DNA of 64,000 nt from Nocardioides antri (lineage in GTDB: Bacteria > Actinomycetota > Actinomycetes > Propionibacteriales > Nocardioidaceae): contig NZ_VUJW01000001.1 of NCBI RefSeq assembly GCF_008373765.1, forward strand, positions 558,189 to 622,188, read 5' to 3'. The notes under the pieces are model-generated. The model did no database searches, had not been told where the DNA came from, and saw only the letters and a list, made by a program, of their open reading frames with translations. Positions within the stretch are counted from its first letter, which is position 1; every line of letters starts with the position of its first letter. The position numbers and the translations under genes were made by a program. Below are positions 44,896 through 54,615 of this stretch, piece by piece.

Positions 44896-45645
44896 TCAGC
44901 GCAGCTTCTCGCCGAGGAACGCCAGGACCCGGTCGACGCCCTCCTGCTGCCGGTGCCGGGTGACGGTCGCGTGGAGCCGTCCGGGGAAGTCGACCCGGAT
45001 GAACGCGTCGCCCAGCTCCCGCTCGAGGGTGTCGAACCGCTTGCCCGTCGTCGGGTCGCCGGCGTACTGCAGACCCAGGACCTGGCAGCCGCCGGCCGCC
45101 CGCTGCTTGACCGCGGTCAGGTCGCCCGGCGACAGGTTGACGTCCCGCGCGCGGCCGGGCGTGACGGCGTACGGCACCGACGGCTGGCACAGCACGGGAG
45201 CGGCGACGGCCTCGTCGACCATCATCCCGAGCGCGAAGCCGCCGGTGAAGCACATGCCGATCGCGCCGACACCAGGGCCGCCCACCGCGGCGTGGAGCTC
45301 GCGCGCGAGGCTCCGCAGCCACCCCGCGATCGGCGACGTCCGCCGGGTGGCCAGGGTGACGAACTCGCGCCGCACGCAGACCTGGCCGAGCCGTGCCGCC
45401 GTGTTCACCGTGCCGAACGGCTCGCCCGGCGTGCCGAACAGGTGCGGGAGCACCACGGTGAAGCCGGCGGCCACGACCTCCTCGGCGAACCGGATGAACT
45501 CCGGTGTCATCCCCGGGATCTCGTGGATCACGATCACCCCGGGCCCGCTCCCCTTGCGGTAGGTCGGGAAGGTCAGCGACACGCCGTCGAGGCCGTCAGC
45601 GGTGTGCTCGCCGACCGTCCACGTCGTCAGCAGGTCGGTCGCCAA
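44896..45645 (-). CDS. Dienelactone hydrolase-family protein
   Basis: 249 residues if TTG 45645 is used; no ATG or GTG is available between the OsmC stop and the conserved region, so the start is uncertain. Alpha/beta hydrolase: VIVIHEIPGMTPEFIRFA, nucleophile elbow GMCFTGGF (Cys instead of Ser, as in dienelactone hydrolase), Asp in LQYAGDPTTGK and His in GRLHATVTRH. Fourteen bases after osmC, hence probably one transcript. Confidence 0.8.
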   Translation of the reverse strand: MATDLLTTWTVGEHTADGLDGVSLTFPTYRKGSGPGVIVIHEIPGMTPEFIRFAEEVVAAGFTVVLPHLFGTPGEPFGTVNTAARLGQVCVRREFVTLATRRTSPIAGWLRSLARELHAAVGGPGVGAIGMCFTGGFALGMMVDEAVAAPVLCQPSVPYAVTPGRARDVNLSPGDLTAVKQRAAGGCQVLGLQYAGDPTTGKRFDTLERELGDAFIRVDFPGRLHATVTRHRQQEGVDRVLAFLGEKLR

Positions 45646-45659
45646 GGACGGCGCGCCGC

Positions 45660-46100
45660 TCAGCCTTCGAGCGCGGCGTCGAGCGTGATGTCCGGGACGG
45701 CCGCGAGCGCCTTGCTGATCGGGCAACCCGCCTTGGCCTTCTCGGCGCACTCGAGGAACGTCGCCTCGTCGACGCCCTCGACCTCGCCGCGGACCGTGAG
45801 CTTGATGCCGCTGATGTGGAACCCGCCCGCGGGGTCCGGGCCGAACTCCACCTCGGCGGTCACGTCGAGCGACCGGGGCGTGCCGCCAGCCCGGCCGAGC
45901 TCGCCGGAGAACGCCATCGAGTAGCAGGACGAGTGGGCCGCGGCGACGAGCTCCTCCGGCGACGTGACGCCCTGGGGGTCCTCGGTGCGCCGGGGCCAGG
46001 ACACGTCGAACGTGCCCACGCCGGACGAGGTCAGCTCGACCTGGCCGGAGCCGTCCTTGAGTCCGCCGTTCCATGCAGTGCGTGCAGTGCGAGTAGTCAT
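45660..46100 (-). CDS. OsmC-family peroxiredoxin
   Basis: 146 residues from ATG 46100; minus-strand -10 TAGGTT is 6 nt upstream. Redox Cys residues in AAAHSSCYSMAFS and KAGCPISKAL, the two-Cys pattern of OsmC proteins that reduce organic hydroperoxides. Such hydroperoxides could arise from sterols or fatty acids. Leads a two-gene unit with the dienelactone hydrolase. Confidence 0.92.
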   Translation of the reverse strand: MTTRTARTAWNGGLKDGSGQVELTSSGVGTFDVSWPRRTEDPQGVTSPEELVAAAHSSCYSMAFSGELGRAGGTPRSLDVTAEVEFGPDPAGGFHISGIKLTVRGEVEGVDEATFLECAEKAKAGCPISKALAAVPDITLDAALEG

Positions 46101-46153
46101 GACTCGAACCTAGGGGTTCGGACCTCGTCCGTCAGCAGGGAGTCGGCACCCAT

Positions 46154-47032
46154 TCAGGACACAGTCAGGACACAGTCGGCGAGCACGGGCGACCCGTCGC
46201 GGTCGCCGCCGGCGATCGCGACCGACGCGACGACCCGGTCGTCCTCGCGCCAGCCGGTGACGCGGATCGTCTCGCCCGGAAACACCACGCCGGCGAACCG
46301 GGCGGTGAACCCGCGGACCTGGGTCGCGTCGCCGCCCACCAGGCCGTCGGTCAGCTCGCGCAGGACGATGCCGTAGGAGCACAGCCCGTGCAGGATCGGC
46401 GCCGGGAAGCCGGCAGCCTTCGCGAAGTCCGGGTCGGCGTGCAGCGGGTTGCGGTCGCCGCACAGGCGGTAGAGCAGCGCCTGCTGCGGGGTGACGTCGT
46501 ACGACGACTCGTGGTCGGCCTCGCGATCCGGGAGTGCCACGGGGTCGGATGAGCCGCGATCGCCGCCCCAGCCGCCCTCGCCGCGGACGAAGATCGACGA
46601 CCGGGTGCGCCACAGCTCCTCGCCGGACTCGTCCCGCGCCACCCCCTCCTGCCAGATGACCGCGGCCTTGCCCTTGTCCCAGATGTCGGTGAGCGTGGTC
46701 GAGACGGTCGCCGTCCCGGAGGTCGGCAGCGGCCCGGCGACGGAGATCGACTGCGACCCGTGGACGACCTGCGCGAGGTTGATGTCACACCCGGGCAGGT
46801 CGAGCGGCGGCGGGTCGGTCTCGTGGAACGTCGGCACGACCACTCCGAACGACGGCAGCACCTGCAGCGCCGGGCCGTCGAGCGTGAAGCGCAGCGCGGC
46901 GGGGGAGAGGTTGTCGCCCTCCCGGGCTCCGGCACCGATGGCCAGGTGGTAGAGCAGGACGTCGCTCTCCGTCCACGAGAACGTGGTGGAGCCGAGATCG
47001 GCACCGATCGCGACGGAGGCGTCGATGGGCAT
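46154..47032 (-). CDS. hsd4B: Hsd4B-like MaoC enoyl-CoA hydratase (ChsH3 type)
   Basis: 292 residues, starting immediately after the kstD stop with no spacer. Two hotdog domains; the second carries the R-hydratase motif YRLCGDRNPLHADPDFAKAAGF (Asp/His catalytic pair, written here in part) and ILHGLCSYGI. Matches Rv3538, which hydrates steroid side-chain enoyl-CoA and lies next to kstD in M. tuberculosis. Co-transcribed with kstD from the KstR-box promoter. Confidence 0.9.
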   Translation of the reverse strand: MPIDASVAIGADLGSTTFSWTESDVLLYHLAIGAGAREGDNLSPAALRFTLDGPALQVLPSFGVVVPTFHETDPPPLDLPGCDINLAQVVHGSQSISVAGPLPTSGTATVSTTLTDIWDKGKAAVIWQEGVARDESGEELWRTRSSIFVRGEGGWGGDRGSSDPVALPDREADHESSYDVTPQQALLYRLCGDRNPLHADPDFAKAAGFPAPILHGLCSYGIVLRELTDGLVGGDATQVRGFTARFAGVVFPGETIRVTGWREDDRVVASVAIAGGDRDGSPVLADCVLTVS

Positions 47033-48712
47033 TCAGTTCCCTCCGGTGGTTGAGCTTGTCGAAACTGTGAGGTCGAGGGCGGCGAGGTAGCCGAACACGA
47101 TGGCTGGGCCGATGGTCCCGCCGGGGCCGGGATAGGTGTTGCCCATGACGGCAGCGGCCACGTTGCCGGACGCGTAGAGGCCCTCGATCACCGAGCCGTC
47201 CTCGCGCAGCACCCGTGCCCGCTCGTCCGTCACCAGGCCGCCCTTGGTGCCGAGGTCGCCCGGCACGATCTTCACGGCGTAGAACGGGCCCTTCTCGATC
47301 GGCGCGAGCGAGCAGTTCGGCTTGACCGTCGGGTCGGAGTAGTACTTGTCGTAGGCGCTCTCGCCGCGGCGGAAGTCCTCGTCGACCCCGCTGCGGGCGA
47401 ACCCGTTGAACCGCGTCACGGTCTCCTCGAGCGCGGCGGCGGGCAGGCCCACCTTCTCCGCGAGCGCCGCCAGGGAGTCGGCCCGCGTCACGACGCCCTC
47501 CTTGTACCAACGGCCCGGGAACGGCTGTCGCCCCGCCACGCCGGCGAACAGGTAGCGGTTGCGGTAGGTCTGGTCGAAGACCATGTACGACGGCACGTGG
47601 CTGACGCCGGTCGCCTCGCCCTTGTAGATCTCGTGCGTCGCCTCGACGTAGGGGAGCGCCTCGTTCATGTAGCGACGACCGGCCGAGTTCACGATGATCG
47701 AGCCGGGCAGGTTGCGCTCGGCGAGGCAGAACCACGCGCGGCCCGGCAGCGGGATGGTCGGCCCCCACCAGGCGTCGTCGAGCAGGTCGGTCGCCGCGCC
47801 GGCCGCGGTCCCTGCGAGCAGCCCCGCTCCGGTGTTGGACGGCGCCCCGGTCGACCAGCCGGTCGACGTCGGGTGCGGCAGGAACTTCTCGCGCAGCTCC
47901 TGGCTGTGCTCGAACCCGCCGGAGCCGAGGATCACGCCGCGCGCGGCACCGATCTCGCGTCGTACGCCCTCGTTCTCGACGACCACGCCGGTCACCCGCC
48001 CGTCGGTGACGACCAGGTCGACGAGCGGGCTGTCGTAGACGACCTCCACCCCGGCGTCCTCGAGCCCCTTGCGGAGGCCGATGGCGATGGCGTTGCCCAT
48101 CGCGAACATCTTCTTGCCGGTCACGATCGCCCAGAAGCGCAGCAGCATGACCTTGAGCATCGTCAGCGGGCCCTTGATCGTGCGCAGCCCGAGGCTCATC
48201 TTGCGGAAGTCCGCCTGGGTGACGATCAGGTTGGCCGGCGCCTTGGTGTACGGCGGGTGGAGCCGGTCCAGCTCGTCGCCGAGGAAGCGCGCGTCCAGCG
48301 GCACCGGCTCGACGCTGCGGCCGCGCGCCCGGCCGCCGGGCTTCTCGGGGAGGTAGTCGGAGTACTCCGGCACCCACTGGAACCGGACCGGGGTGTGCTC
48401 CTTGAGGAAGTCCATGACCTCGGGCCCGCGGTCGATGTAGGTGTCCCGACGCACCTTGGGCACGACGTCGCCGACGATCGCGTCGAGGTAGGTCTTCGCC
48501 GCGTCGAGGTCGCCAGGCTCCGCCTGGCCCGCCTCGGCGAGCGCATAGTTGCCGGGGATCCACACGCCGCCGCCGGAGCGGGCCGTCGAACCGCCGAAGT
48601 AGCCGCTCTTCTCGACGAGAACGGTGTCGAGGCCCTGGCGTGCCGCCGTGAGCGCTGCCGTCATCCCGGCTGCTCCGGCGCCCACCACGACCACGTCGTA
48701 GGAGTCCCTCAT
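47033..48712 (-). CDS. kstD: 3-ketosteroid Delta1-dehydrogenase
   Basis: 559 residues. FAD-binding VVVVGAGAAGMTAALTA at the N-terminus, EKSGYFGGSTARSGGGVWIP, active-site Tyr region YSDYLPEK, and the C-terminal catalytic Tyr/Gly motif TYPGPGGTIGPA. Introduces the C1-C2 double bond in ring A of 3-ketosteroids, required for ring opening. The last residues (VSTSSTTGGN) are encoded by a copy of the dispersed repeat. ATG 48712 is 8 nt from -10 TACAGT (minus strand), which overlaps the KstR box. Confidence 0.95.
   Translation of the reverse strand: MRDSYDVVVVGAGAAGMTAALTAARQGLDTVLVEKSGYFGGSTARSGGGVWIPGNYALAEAGQAEPGDLDAAKTYLDAIVGDVVPKVRRDTYIDRGPEVMDFLKEHTPVRFQWVPEYSDYLPEKPGGRARGRSVEPVPLDARFLGDELDRLHPPYTKAPANLIVTQADFRKMSLGLRTIKGPLTMLKVMLLRFWAIVTGKKMFAMGNAIAIGLRKGLEDAGVEVVYDSPLVDLVVTDGRVTGVVVENEGVRREIGAARGVILGSGGFEHSQELREKFLPHPTSTGWSTGAPSNTGAGLLAGTAAGAATDLLDDAWWGPTIPLPGRAWFCLAERNLPGSIIVNSAGRRYMNEALPYVEATHEIYKGEATGVSHVPSYMVFDQTYRNRYLFAGVAGRQPFPGRWYKEGVVTRADSLAALAEKVGLPAAALEETVTRFNGFARSGVDEDFRRGESAYDKYYSDPTVKPNCSLAPIEKGPFYAVKIVPGDLGTKGGLVTDERARVLREDGSVIEGLYASGNVAAAVMGNTYPGPGGTIGPAIVFGYLAALDLTVSTSSTTGGN
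47045..47065 (-). repeat. Dispersed repeat copy, C-terminus of kstD
   Basis: GGTGGTTGAGCTTGTCGAAA plus C, reverse orientation with two changes; encodes VSTSSTT three residues before the KstD end. Confidence 0.8.
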
Positions 48713-48722
48713 GGCAGAAAAC

Positions 48723-48736
48723 TGTAACAGGTTCTA
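48723..48736. promoter_or_regulatory. KstR box between kstD-hsd4B (minus) and hsaEGF (plus)
   Basis: TGTAACAGGTTCTA. Plus strand: -10 TAGTAT, 7 nt to GTG 48748. Minus strand: -10 TACAGT, 8 nt to ATG 48712. One operator over two leaderless promoters. Confidence 0.9.
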
Positions 48737-48747
48737 GTATCTCTCCT

Positions 48748-49554
48748 GTGACCTCCCACGACGCGATCTCGGCAGCCGTCGAGCGCCTGGCCCACGCCCA
48801 GGAGACGCGGGTGCCCTGCGCTCCGGTCCGGGACCTCATCGGCACCCACGACCTGGCGGCGGCGTACGCCGTGCAGCAGGGCCTCGTGCAGCGCCGGCTC
48901 GCCGGCGGGGTGACCGTCGTCGGTCGCAAGATCGGCGCGACGTCGGAGGCGGTGCAGCGTCAGCTCGGGGTGGACCAGCCCGACTTCGGCTACCTGCTGA
49001 GCGACATGGACGTCAGCCATGGTGTCGACGGCACTCCGATCTCCATGCGCACGCTGGTGCAGCCGCGGGTGGAGGCGGAGGTCGCGTTCGTGCTCGGCAC
49101 CGACATCGCACCCGACGACGAGGCCGACATCACGCTCGACAACGTCCGGGCCGCCGTCGACGTCGCCCTTCCCGCGCTCGAGATCGTCGACTCGCGGATC
49201 GCCGACTGGAAGATCGGGTTCACCGACACCGTGGCCGACAACGCCTCCAGCGGCCTCTTCGTCGTCGGCCGCGACGGGCGCAAGCTCGACGACCTGGAGC
49301 CGCGCGACGTCGTCATGTCACTGACCATCAACGGCGAGGAGCGGTCCGCCGGCACCGGCGCCGCCTGCCTGGGCGACCCGCTCGAGGCGCTCCGCTGGCT
49401 GGCCGTGCAGGCCTGGCGCTTCGGCGACCCGCTGCGTGCCGGCCACCTGATCCTGTCCGGGGCCCTGGGCCCGTTCGTGCCGTTCGCGCCGGGTGACCGG
49501 GTGGCGGCGTCGATCAGCGGGTTCGAACCGCTGATCGTGGAATTCGAGGAGTAG
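48748..49554 (+). CDS. hsaE: 2-hydroxypenta-2,4-dienoate hydratase HsaE
   Basis: 268 residues from GTG 48748 (leaderless). FAH-like hydratase: [32 protein letters not shown] (metal-binding Glu residues), [18 protein letters not shown] and [16 protein letters not shown]. Hydrates 2-hydroxyhexa-2,4-dienoate released by HsaD from the A/B rings. First of hsaE-G-F, the order of M. tuberculosis Rv3536c-Rv3534c. Confidence 0.94.
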   Translation: MTSHDAISAAVERLAHAQETRVPCAPVRDLIGTHDLAAAYAVQQGLVQRRLAGGVTVVGRKIGATSEAVQRQLGVDQPDFGYLLSDMDVSHGVDGTPISMRTLVQPRVEAEVAFVLGTDIAPDDEADITLDNVRAAVDVALPALEIVDSRIADWKIGFTDTVADNASSGLFVVGRDGRKLDDLEPRDVVMSLTINGEERSAGTGAACLGDPLEALRWLAVQAWRFGDPLRAGHLILSGALGPFVPFAPGDRVAASISGFEPLIVEFEE

Positions 49555-49558
49555 AACC

Positions 49559-50479
49559 TTGGTCTCGACAAGCTCGACCAACGGCCGAGTCACGGCCGCG
49601 ATCGTCGGTCCCGGCAACATCGGGACCGACCTGATGTACAAGCTGCTCAGGTCCGAGGTGATCGAGCCGCGCTGGATGATCGGGGTCGACCCGGCCAGCG
49701 AGGGGCTCAAGCTCGCCGCCGACCAGGGCCTGGTGTCCACCCACGAGGGTGTGGACTGGTTGCTCAAGCAGGACGAGCTGCCGGACCTGCTGTTCGAGGC
49801 GACGTCGGCCTACGTGCACCGGGAGTACGCGCCGCGCTACGCCGAGGCCGGCATCCGGGCGGTCGACCTGACCCCCGCCGCCGTCGGCCCGGCGGTCATC
49901 CCGCCGGTGAACGGTGAGGAGCACGTCGCGGCGCCGAACGTCAACATGATCACCTGCGGTGGGCAGGCCACGATCCCGATGGTCGCGGCGGTCTCGCGGG
50001 TCACCCCGGTGTCGTACGCCGAAATCGTCGCCTCGGTCTCCTCGGTGAGCGCGGGTCCCGGGACCCGCGCCAACATCGACGAGTTCACCCGCACCACCGC
50101 AGCTGGCGTGGAGACGATCGGCGGCGCGGAGCGGGGCAAGGCCATCATCATCCTCAACCCCGCCGAGCCGCCGATGATCATGCGCGACACGATCTTCTGC
50201 GCGGTGGACCCCGACGCCGACACCGACGCGATCGCCGCGTCGATCCACGAGATGGAGCAGGCGGTGCAGGAGTACGTGCCCGGCTACCGGCTGCTCCAGG
50301 AGCCGCAGTTCGACGGGCCGTCCGACTTCACGAAGGGGATGCGCCGGGTCTCGATCTTCGTCGAGGTCGAGGGCGCCGGCGACTACCTGCCGCCGTACTC
50401 CGGGAACCTCGACATCATGACCGCCGCCGCGACCCAGGTGGGTCAGCACATCGCGCGCAACCTGCTGGGAGGCAACTGA
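49559..50479 (+). CDS. hsaG: Acylating propionaldehyde/acetaldehyde dehydrogenase HsaG
   Basis: 306 residues from TTG 49559, with GAGGAG at about 49547-49552. The first ten residues ([10 protein letters not shown]) come from a copy of the dispersed repeat, so the start has been displaced onto repeat sequence. NAD-binding [10 protein letters not shown], catalytic Cys in [13 protein letters not shown]-terminal [19 protein letters not shown]. Channels the aldehyde made by HsaF to the CoA ester. Confidence 0.93.
   Translation: MVSTSSTNGRVTAAIVGPGNIGTDLMYKLLRSEVIEPRWMIGVDPASEGLKLAADQGLVSTHEGVDWLLKQDELPDLLFEATSAYVHREYAPRYAEAGIRAVDLTPAAVGPAVIPPVNGEEHVAAPNVNMITCGGQATIPMVAAVSRVTPVSYAEIVASVSSVSAGPGTRANIDEFTRTTAAGVETIGGAERGKAIIILNPAEPPMIMRDTIFCAVDPDADTDAIAASIHEMEQAVQEYVPGYRLLQEPQFDGPSDFTKGMRRVSIFVEVEGAGDYLPPYSGNLDIMTAAATQVGQHIARNLLGGN
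49561..49582 (+). repeat. Dispersed repeat copy, N-terminus of hsaG
   Basis: GGTCTCGACAAGCTCGACC plus AAC; its first G completes the TTG start codon and it encodes VSTSSTN. Confidence 0.85.
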
Positions 50480-51570
50480 TGCCTGAGAACGACGCCCTCA
50501 ACACCCTCGAGCGGACCTGGTCCGGCATCCACGGCGACGAGCCGTTCGGCAAGCTCGACCTCCGCCTGACCGACACCTGCCTGCGCGACGGGTCGCACCA
50601 CAAGCGTCACCAGTTCACGGCCCAGGAGGTGCACGACATCGTCGCCGCCCTGGACGAGTCCGGGATTCCGGTGATCGAGGTGACCCACGGCGACGGGCTG
50701 GGAGGCAGCAGCTTCAACTACGGGTTCTCCCGTACGCCAGAGCAGGAGCTGATCAAGATCGCGGCCGAGACCGCGAAGCGCGCCAAGATCGCGTTCCTGA
50801 TGCTGCCCGGTGTCGGCACCAAGGACGACATCCGCGCCGCACAGGACAACGGCGGGCAGATCTGCCGGATCGCGACCCACTGCACCGAGGCCGACGTCTC
50901 GATCCAGCACTTCGGGCTGGCGCGGGAGCTGGGCCTGGAGACGGTCGGGTTCTTGATGATGAGCCACACCCAGCCGCCGGAGGTGCTGGCCAAGCAGGCG
51001 CGGATCATGGTCGACGCCGGCTGCCAGTGCGTCTACGTCGTCGACTCAGCCGGTGCGCTGATCATGGAGCAGACCGCCGACCGGGTCTCCGCCGTGGTCG
51101 CGGAGATCGGCGGCCAGGCCGACGTCGGCTTCCACGGTCACGAGAACCTCGGCCTCGGCGTGGCGAACACTGTGATCGCGGCGCGCGCCGGAGCGACCCA
51201 GATCGACGGCTCGGTGCGCCGGTTCGGAGCCGGTGCTGGCAACACGCCGTTGGAGGCGTTCATCGGCGTCTGCGACAAGCTCGGCTGGACCACCGGGGTC
51301 GACTTCCTCAAGATCGTCGACGCCTCCGAGGATGTCATCAAGCCGGCGATGCCCGAGGAGTGCCAGCTCGACCGGATGACGCTGATGATGGGCTACGCCG
51401 GCGTCTACTCGTCCTTCCTCAAGCACGCCGGCAACGCCGCCGAGCGCTACGGCGTCTCCGGCGCCCAGATCCTCCTCGAGGCCGGCAGCCGCAAGCTGAT
51501 CGGCGGCCAGGAGGACCAGCTGATCGACATCGCCCTCATGCTCAAGGCGAAGCAGGACGCCAATGCGTGA
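50479..51570 (+). CDS. hsaF: 4-hydroxy-2-oxovalerate-type aldolase HsaF
   Basis: 363 residues; ATG shares one base with the hsaG stop. DmpG-type aldolase: [19 protein letters not shown] (active-site Arg-Asp, His), [36 protein letters not shown] (metal His pair), and the C-terminal communication domain ([12 protein letters not shown]). Cleaves 4-hydroxy-2-oxohexanoate to pyruvate and propanal, the latter passed to HsaG. Confidence 0.95.
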   Translation: MPENDALNTLERTWSGIHGDEPFGKLDLRLTDTCLRDGSHHKRHQFTAQEVHDIVAALDESGIPVIEVTHGDGLGGSSFNYGFSRTPEQELIKIAAETAKRAKIAFLMLPGVGTKDDIRAAQDNGGQICRIATHCTEADVSIQHFGLARELGLETVGFLMMSHTQPPEVLAKQARIMVDAGCQCVYVVDSAGALIMEQTADRVSAVVAEIGGQADVGFHGHENLGLGVANTVIAARAGATQIDGSVRRFGAGAGNTPLEAFIGVCDKLGWTTGVDFLKIVDASEDVIKPAMPEECQLDRMTLMMGYAGVYSSFLKHAGNAAERYGVSGAQILLEAGSRKLIGGQEDQLIDIALMLKAKQDANA

Positions 51571-51577
51571 CGAAAAC

Positions 51578-51591
51578 TAGAACCTGTTCTA
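51578..51591. promoter_or_regulatory. KstR box upstream of hsaADCB
   Basis: TAGAACCTGTTCTA with -10 TAGTAT directly attached (51590-51595). Here the ATG is 37 nt further on with its own AGGAG, so this transcript has a short leader, unlike the kstD and hsaE promoters. Confidence 0.9.
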
Positions 51592-51628
51592 GTATTGGTC
51601 ACATCGAACTTCTGACAGGAGCTCCCAG

Positions 51629-52810
51629 ATGAACCGAAGCCCCGAGGCACAGGCAGTCCTCGACGGTGTGCGCGACCTGCTGCCCACGTTCCGCGAGCGG
51701 TCCGACGAGGGCGAGCGCCTGCGGGTCGTGCCCGAGGCGTCGATCAAGGAGCTCGAGGAGACCGGCTTCTTCAGGCTGCTGCAGCCCAAGCGGTACGGCG
51801 GCCTCGAGGCCGACCCGGTCGACTTCTACACCGCCGTGCGCGACATCGCCTCGGCCGACGGGTCGACCGGCTGGGTGGCGAGCGTGGTGGGCGTCCACCC
51901 GTGGCAGGTGGCACTGTTCGCCGACGAGGCGCAGCAGGCAGTGTGGGGTGACGACCAGAGCGTGCGGCTGAGCTCGTCGTACGCCCCGACCGGCAGGGCG
52001 GTGCTGGCCGAGGGCGGCTTCAAGCTGTCGGGCAAGTGGAGCTTCTCCTCCGGCTGCGACCACTGCAGCTGGGTGCTGCTGGGCGGCCTGGTGTTCAACG
52101 AGGAGGGTCAGGTCGTCGACTTCCGCACCTTCATGGTCCCGCGGGAGAAGTACCAGATCGTCGACGTCTGGAACGTCGTCGGACTGCGGGGCACCGGCTC
52201 CAACGACATCGTGGTCGAGGAGACCTTCATCCCCGAGGCGTTCACGCTGTCGATGGGGGAGACCGGCCAGTGCCGCGGCCCGGGCCAGGCGGTGAACGAC
52301 AGCGACCTCTACAAGCTGCCGTTCCACTCGATCTTCACCAGCACCATCGCCACCCCGATCATCGGAATGGCCAAGGGCGCCTACGCCGAGCACGTCGAGA
52401 TGCAGCAGAAGCGGGTGCGGGCGGCGTACCTCGGCGAGAAGGCCTCGCTCGACCCGTTCGCTGCTGTGCGCATCGCGCGCAGCTCCTCGGAGATCGACGC
52501 GGCCTGGGCGCTGCTCATGAACAACATCCGTGAGGAGCAGGACCTGGTCGCCCGTGGCGAGACGATCCCGCTCGAGCTCCGGCTGCGGGTACGCCGCGAC
52601 CAGGTGCTCGGCACTGCGCGCGCCATCGAGGCGATCGACACCCTGTTCGAGGCGTCCGGCGGCCGTGCGCTCGCCGAGGGCACCTACCTCCAGCGGGCAT
52701 GGCGCGACGCACACGCCGGGCGGGTGCACGCGGCCAACGACCCCGAGCGCGCGCTCCAGATGTACGGCGCCCAGCAGTTCGGGCACAAGGTCGACCCGGG
52801 GATGTACTGA
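51629..52810 (+). CDS. hsaA: 3-HSA monooxygenase, oxygenase component HsaA
   Basis: 393 residues. Flavin-dependent monooxygenase with the acyl-CoA-dehydrogenase fold: GSTGWVASVVGVHPWQ, GKWSFSSGCDHCSWVLLGG, WNVVGLRGTGSNDIVVE, LFEASGGRALAEGTYLQRAWRD (in part). Hydroxylates the phenolic ring of 3-HSA using FMNH2 supplied by HsaB. Gene order hsaA-D-C-B equals Rv3570c-Rv3567c. Confidence 0.95.
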   Translation: MNRSPEAQAVLDGVRDLLPTFRERSDEGERLRVVPEASIKELEETGFFRLLQPKRYGGLEADPVDFYTAVRDIASADGSTGWVASVVGVHPWQVALFADEAQQAVWGDDQSVRLSSSYAPTGRAVLAEGGFKLSGKWSFSSGCDHCSWVLLGGLVFNEEGQVVDFRTFMVPREKYQIVDVWNVVGLRGTGSNDIVVEETFIPEAFTLSMGETGQCRGPGQAVNDSDLYKLPFHSIFTSTIATPIIGMAKGAYAEHVEMQQKRVRAAYLGEKASLDPFAAVRIARSSSEIDAAWALLMNNIREEQDLVARGETIPLELRLRVRRDQVLGTARAIEAIDTLFEASGGRALAEGTYLQRAWRDAHAGRVHAANDPERALQMYGAQQFGHKVDPGMY

Positions 52811-52813
52811 TCC

Positions 52814-53701
52814 GTGGCTGACTACGACAAGGAGAGCGTCCGGCGTACCGCCCAGGTGAAGACCGAGGCGGCCGGCGAGATCACGCTGCAGTACTACGAG
52901 GCGGGCGCAGGAGAGGGGCGCCTGCCACTCGTGATGCTCCACGGTGGCGGGCCCGGTGCGTCGTCCTGGTCGAACTTCGGCAGCGCGCTGCCCGGCTTCG
53001 CCGCGGAGTACCGCACGCTGCTCGTCGACCAGCCCGGCTTCGGCGGGTCCGACAAGCCGACGGTGGTTGGCAACTACTACCGGTTCTCCGCCGACGCGGT
53101 GGTCGCGCTGCTCGACGAGCTCGGCCTGGAGAAGGTCCACCTGCTCGGCAACAGCCTCGGCGGCGGTACGGCGATGCGGCTGGCGTTGTCCTACCCGGAC
53201 CGGGTCGGCCGGCTGGTCCTGATGGGGCCGGGCGGTCTGTCGCTCAACCTGTTCCACGCCGACCCGACCGAAGGCGTCCAGCGGCTGATGGACTTCGGGG
53301 CGAACCCGTCCAAGGAGGCGCTCCGCGCGTTCATCTCGACGATGGTCGTCAACCAGGACCTGGTGACCGACGAGCTGGTCGAGGAGCGGTTCGCGGACGC
53401 GACCGCCCCGGGAGCGCGCGAGGCGATGGCCTCGATGGGCTGGTCCTTCTGGAACCCCGAGACCGCCGAGGACGGCATGCTGTGGCGCGAGGCGCACCAG
53501 CTGCGCCACCACACCCTGCTCACCTGGGGCCGCGAGGACCGGGTCAACCCGCTCGACGGCGCGCTGGTGGCGCTCAAGCTGATCCCGAAGGCCCAGCTGC
53601 ACGTCTTCCCGCGCTGCGGCCACTGGGCGCAGATCGAGGCCGCTGACGAGTTCCGCGACGTCGCGGTCAACTTCCTCGCGCGCCACAAGGAGCGTTCATG
53701 A
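52814..53701 (+). CDS. hsaD: 4,9-DSHA hydrolase HsaD
   Basis: 295 residues from GTG 52814. Meta-cleavage-product hydrolase: oxyanion loop HGGGPGASSWSNF, nucleophile Ser114 in GNSLGGG, Asp in WGREDRVNPLDG, His in RCGHWAQIEAAD. Hydrolyses the C-C bond of 4,9-DSHA to the dienoate used by HsaE and the C/D-ring acid (HIP). Confidence 0.96.
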   Translation: MADYDKESVRRTAQVKTEAAGEITLQYYEAGAGEGRLPLVMLHGGGPGASSWSNFGSALPGFAAEYRTLLVDQPGFGGSDKPTVVGNYYRFSADAVVALLDELGLEKVHLLGNSLGGGTAMRLALSYPDRVGRLVLMGPGGLSLNLFHADPTEGVQRLMDFGANPSKEALRAFISTMVVNQDLVTDELVEERFADATAPGAREAMASMGWSFWNPETAEDGMLWREAHQLRHHTLLTWGREDRVNPLDGALVALKLIPKAQLHVFPRCGHWAQIEAADEFRDVAVNFLARHKERS

Positions 53702-54597
53702 CGATCGACATCAAGTCCATGGGCTACGTCCGCGTGGCCAGCACCGACCTGGGCGAATGGGAGAAGTTCGCCGGCAAGGTGCTCGGCCTGGCTGCAGGTC
53801 GCGGCCCGAACCCCGACCACCAGTACTGGCGGATCGACCAGGTCTCCGCCCGGCTGGTCGTCTTCCCGTCCGACGTCGACCGGCTGGACTGCTCCGGCTG
53901 GGAGGTGGCCGACCACCAGGCACTCCAGGCGGCGCGCGAGCACCTGCAGAAGGCCGGTGTCGAGTTCGAGGAGGGCACGAAGGACGAGCTCGACGAGCGC
54001 CGGGTCCAGGAGCTCATCCGGTTCCGCGACCCGTGGGACAACGTCTTCGAGCTGTTCCACGGCATCACCTACGAGTCGCGACCGGTCGTGACGCCGTACG
54101 CCGCGAAGTTCGTGACCGGCGACCAGGGGATGGGCCACCTCGTCGTACCCGTCCTCGACGACGTCGAGGCGCTCCGCTTCTACACCGAGGTGCTGGGCTT
54201 CCGGCTACGCGACTCGATGAGCATGCCGGGGGAGTTCGTCGGCAAGGAGCCCGGCAGCAAGGTGTGGCTGCGGTTCCTCGGCGTCAACCCGCGCCACCAC
54301 TCACTGGCGTTCCTGCCGATGCCGAACCCGTCGAAGTGCGTCCACATCATGTTCGAGGTGGACGAGCTCGACCACGTGGGCCGCGCGCTCGAGCGCGTGC
54401 GCAAGCACGGCGCCAAGCTCTCCGCGACGCTCGGCCGCCACATGAACGACGAGATGATCTCGTTCTACGTGAGGTCGCCCGGCGGCTTCGACGTCGAGTT
54501 CGGCACGGAGGGCCTGCGGGTGGACGACGAGCGCTGGGTCGCTCGTGAGTCGACGGCCGTCTCGTACTGGGGCCACGACTTCGGCGGCGGGAACTAG
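53698..54597 (+). CDS. hsaC: Extradiol dioxygenase HsaC
   Basis: 299 residues, ATGA overlap. Two glyoxalase-like modules; Fe(II) ligands His147 (GMGHLVVP), His216 (CVHIMFEV) and Glu267 (FDVEFG), catalytic His201 (PRHHSLAF). Meta-cleaves the catechol 3,4-DHSA. Complete and in the usual operon position. Confidence 0.96.
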   Translation: MTIDIKSMGYVRVASTDLGEWEKFAGKVLGLAAGRGPNPDHQYWRIDQVSARLVVFPSDVDRLDCSGWEVADHQALQAAREHLQKAGVEFEEGTKDELDERRVQELIRFRDPWDNVFELFHGITYESRPVVTPYAAKFVTGDQGMGHLVVPVLDDVEALRFYTEVLGFRLRDSMSMPGEFVGKEPGSKVWLRFLGVNPRHHSLAFLPMPNPSKCVHIMFEVDELDHVGRALERVRKHGAKLSATLGRHMNDEMISFYVRSPGGFDVEFGTEGLRVDDERWVARESTAVSYWGHDFGGGN

Positions 54598-54615
54598 GCG
54601 GATACCTTGGCACGC

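Noticed and set aside
49518-49530. tRNA-like GGGTTCGAACC
   Set aside because: It lies inside hsaE codons and no cloverleaf can be built around it.
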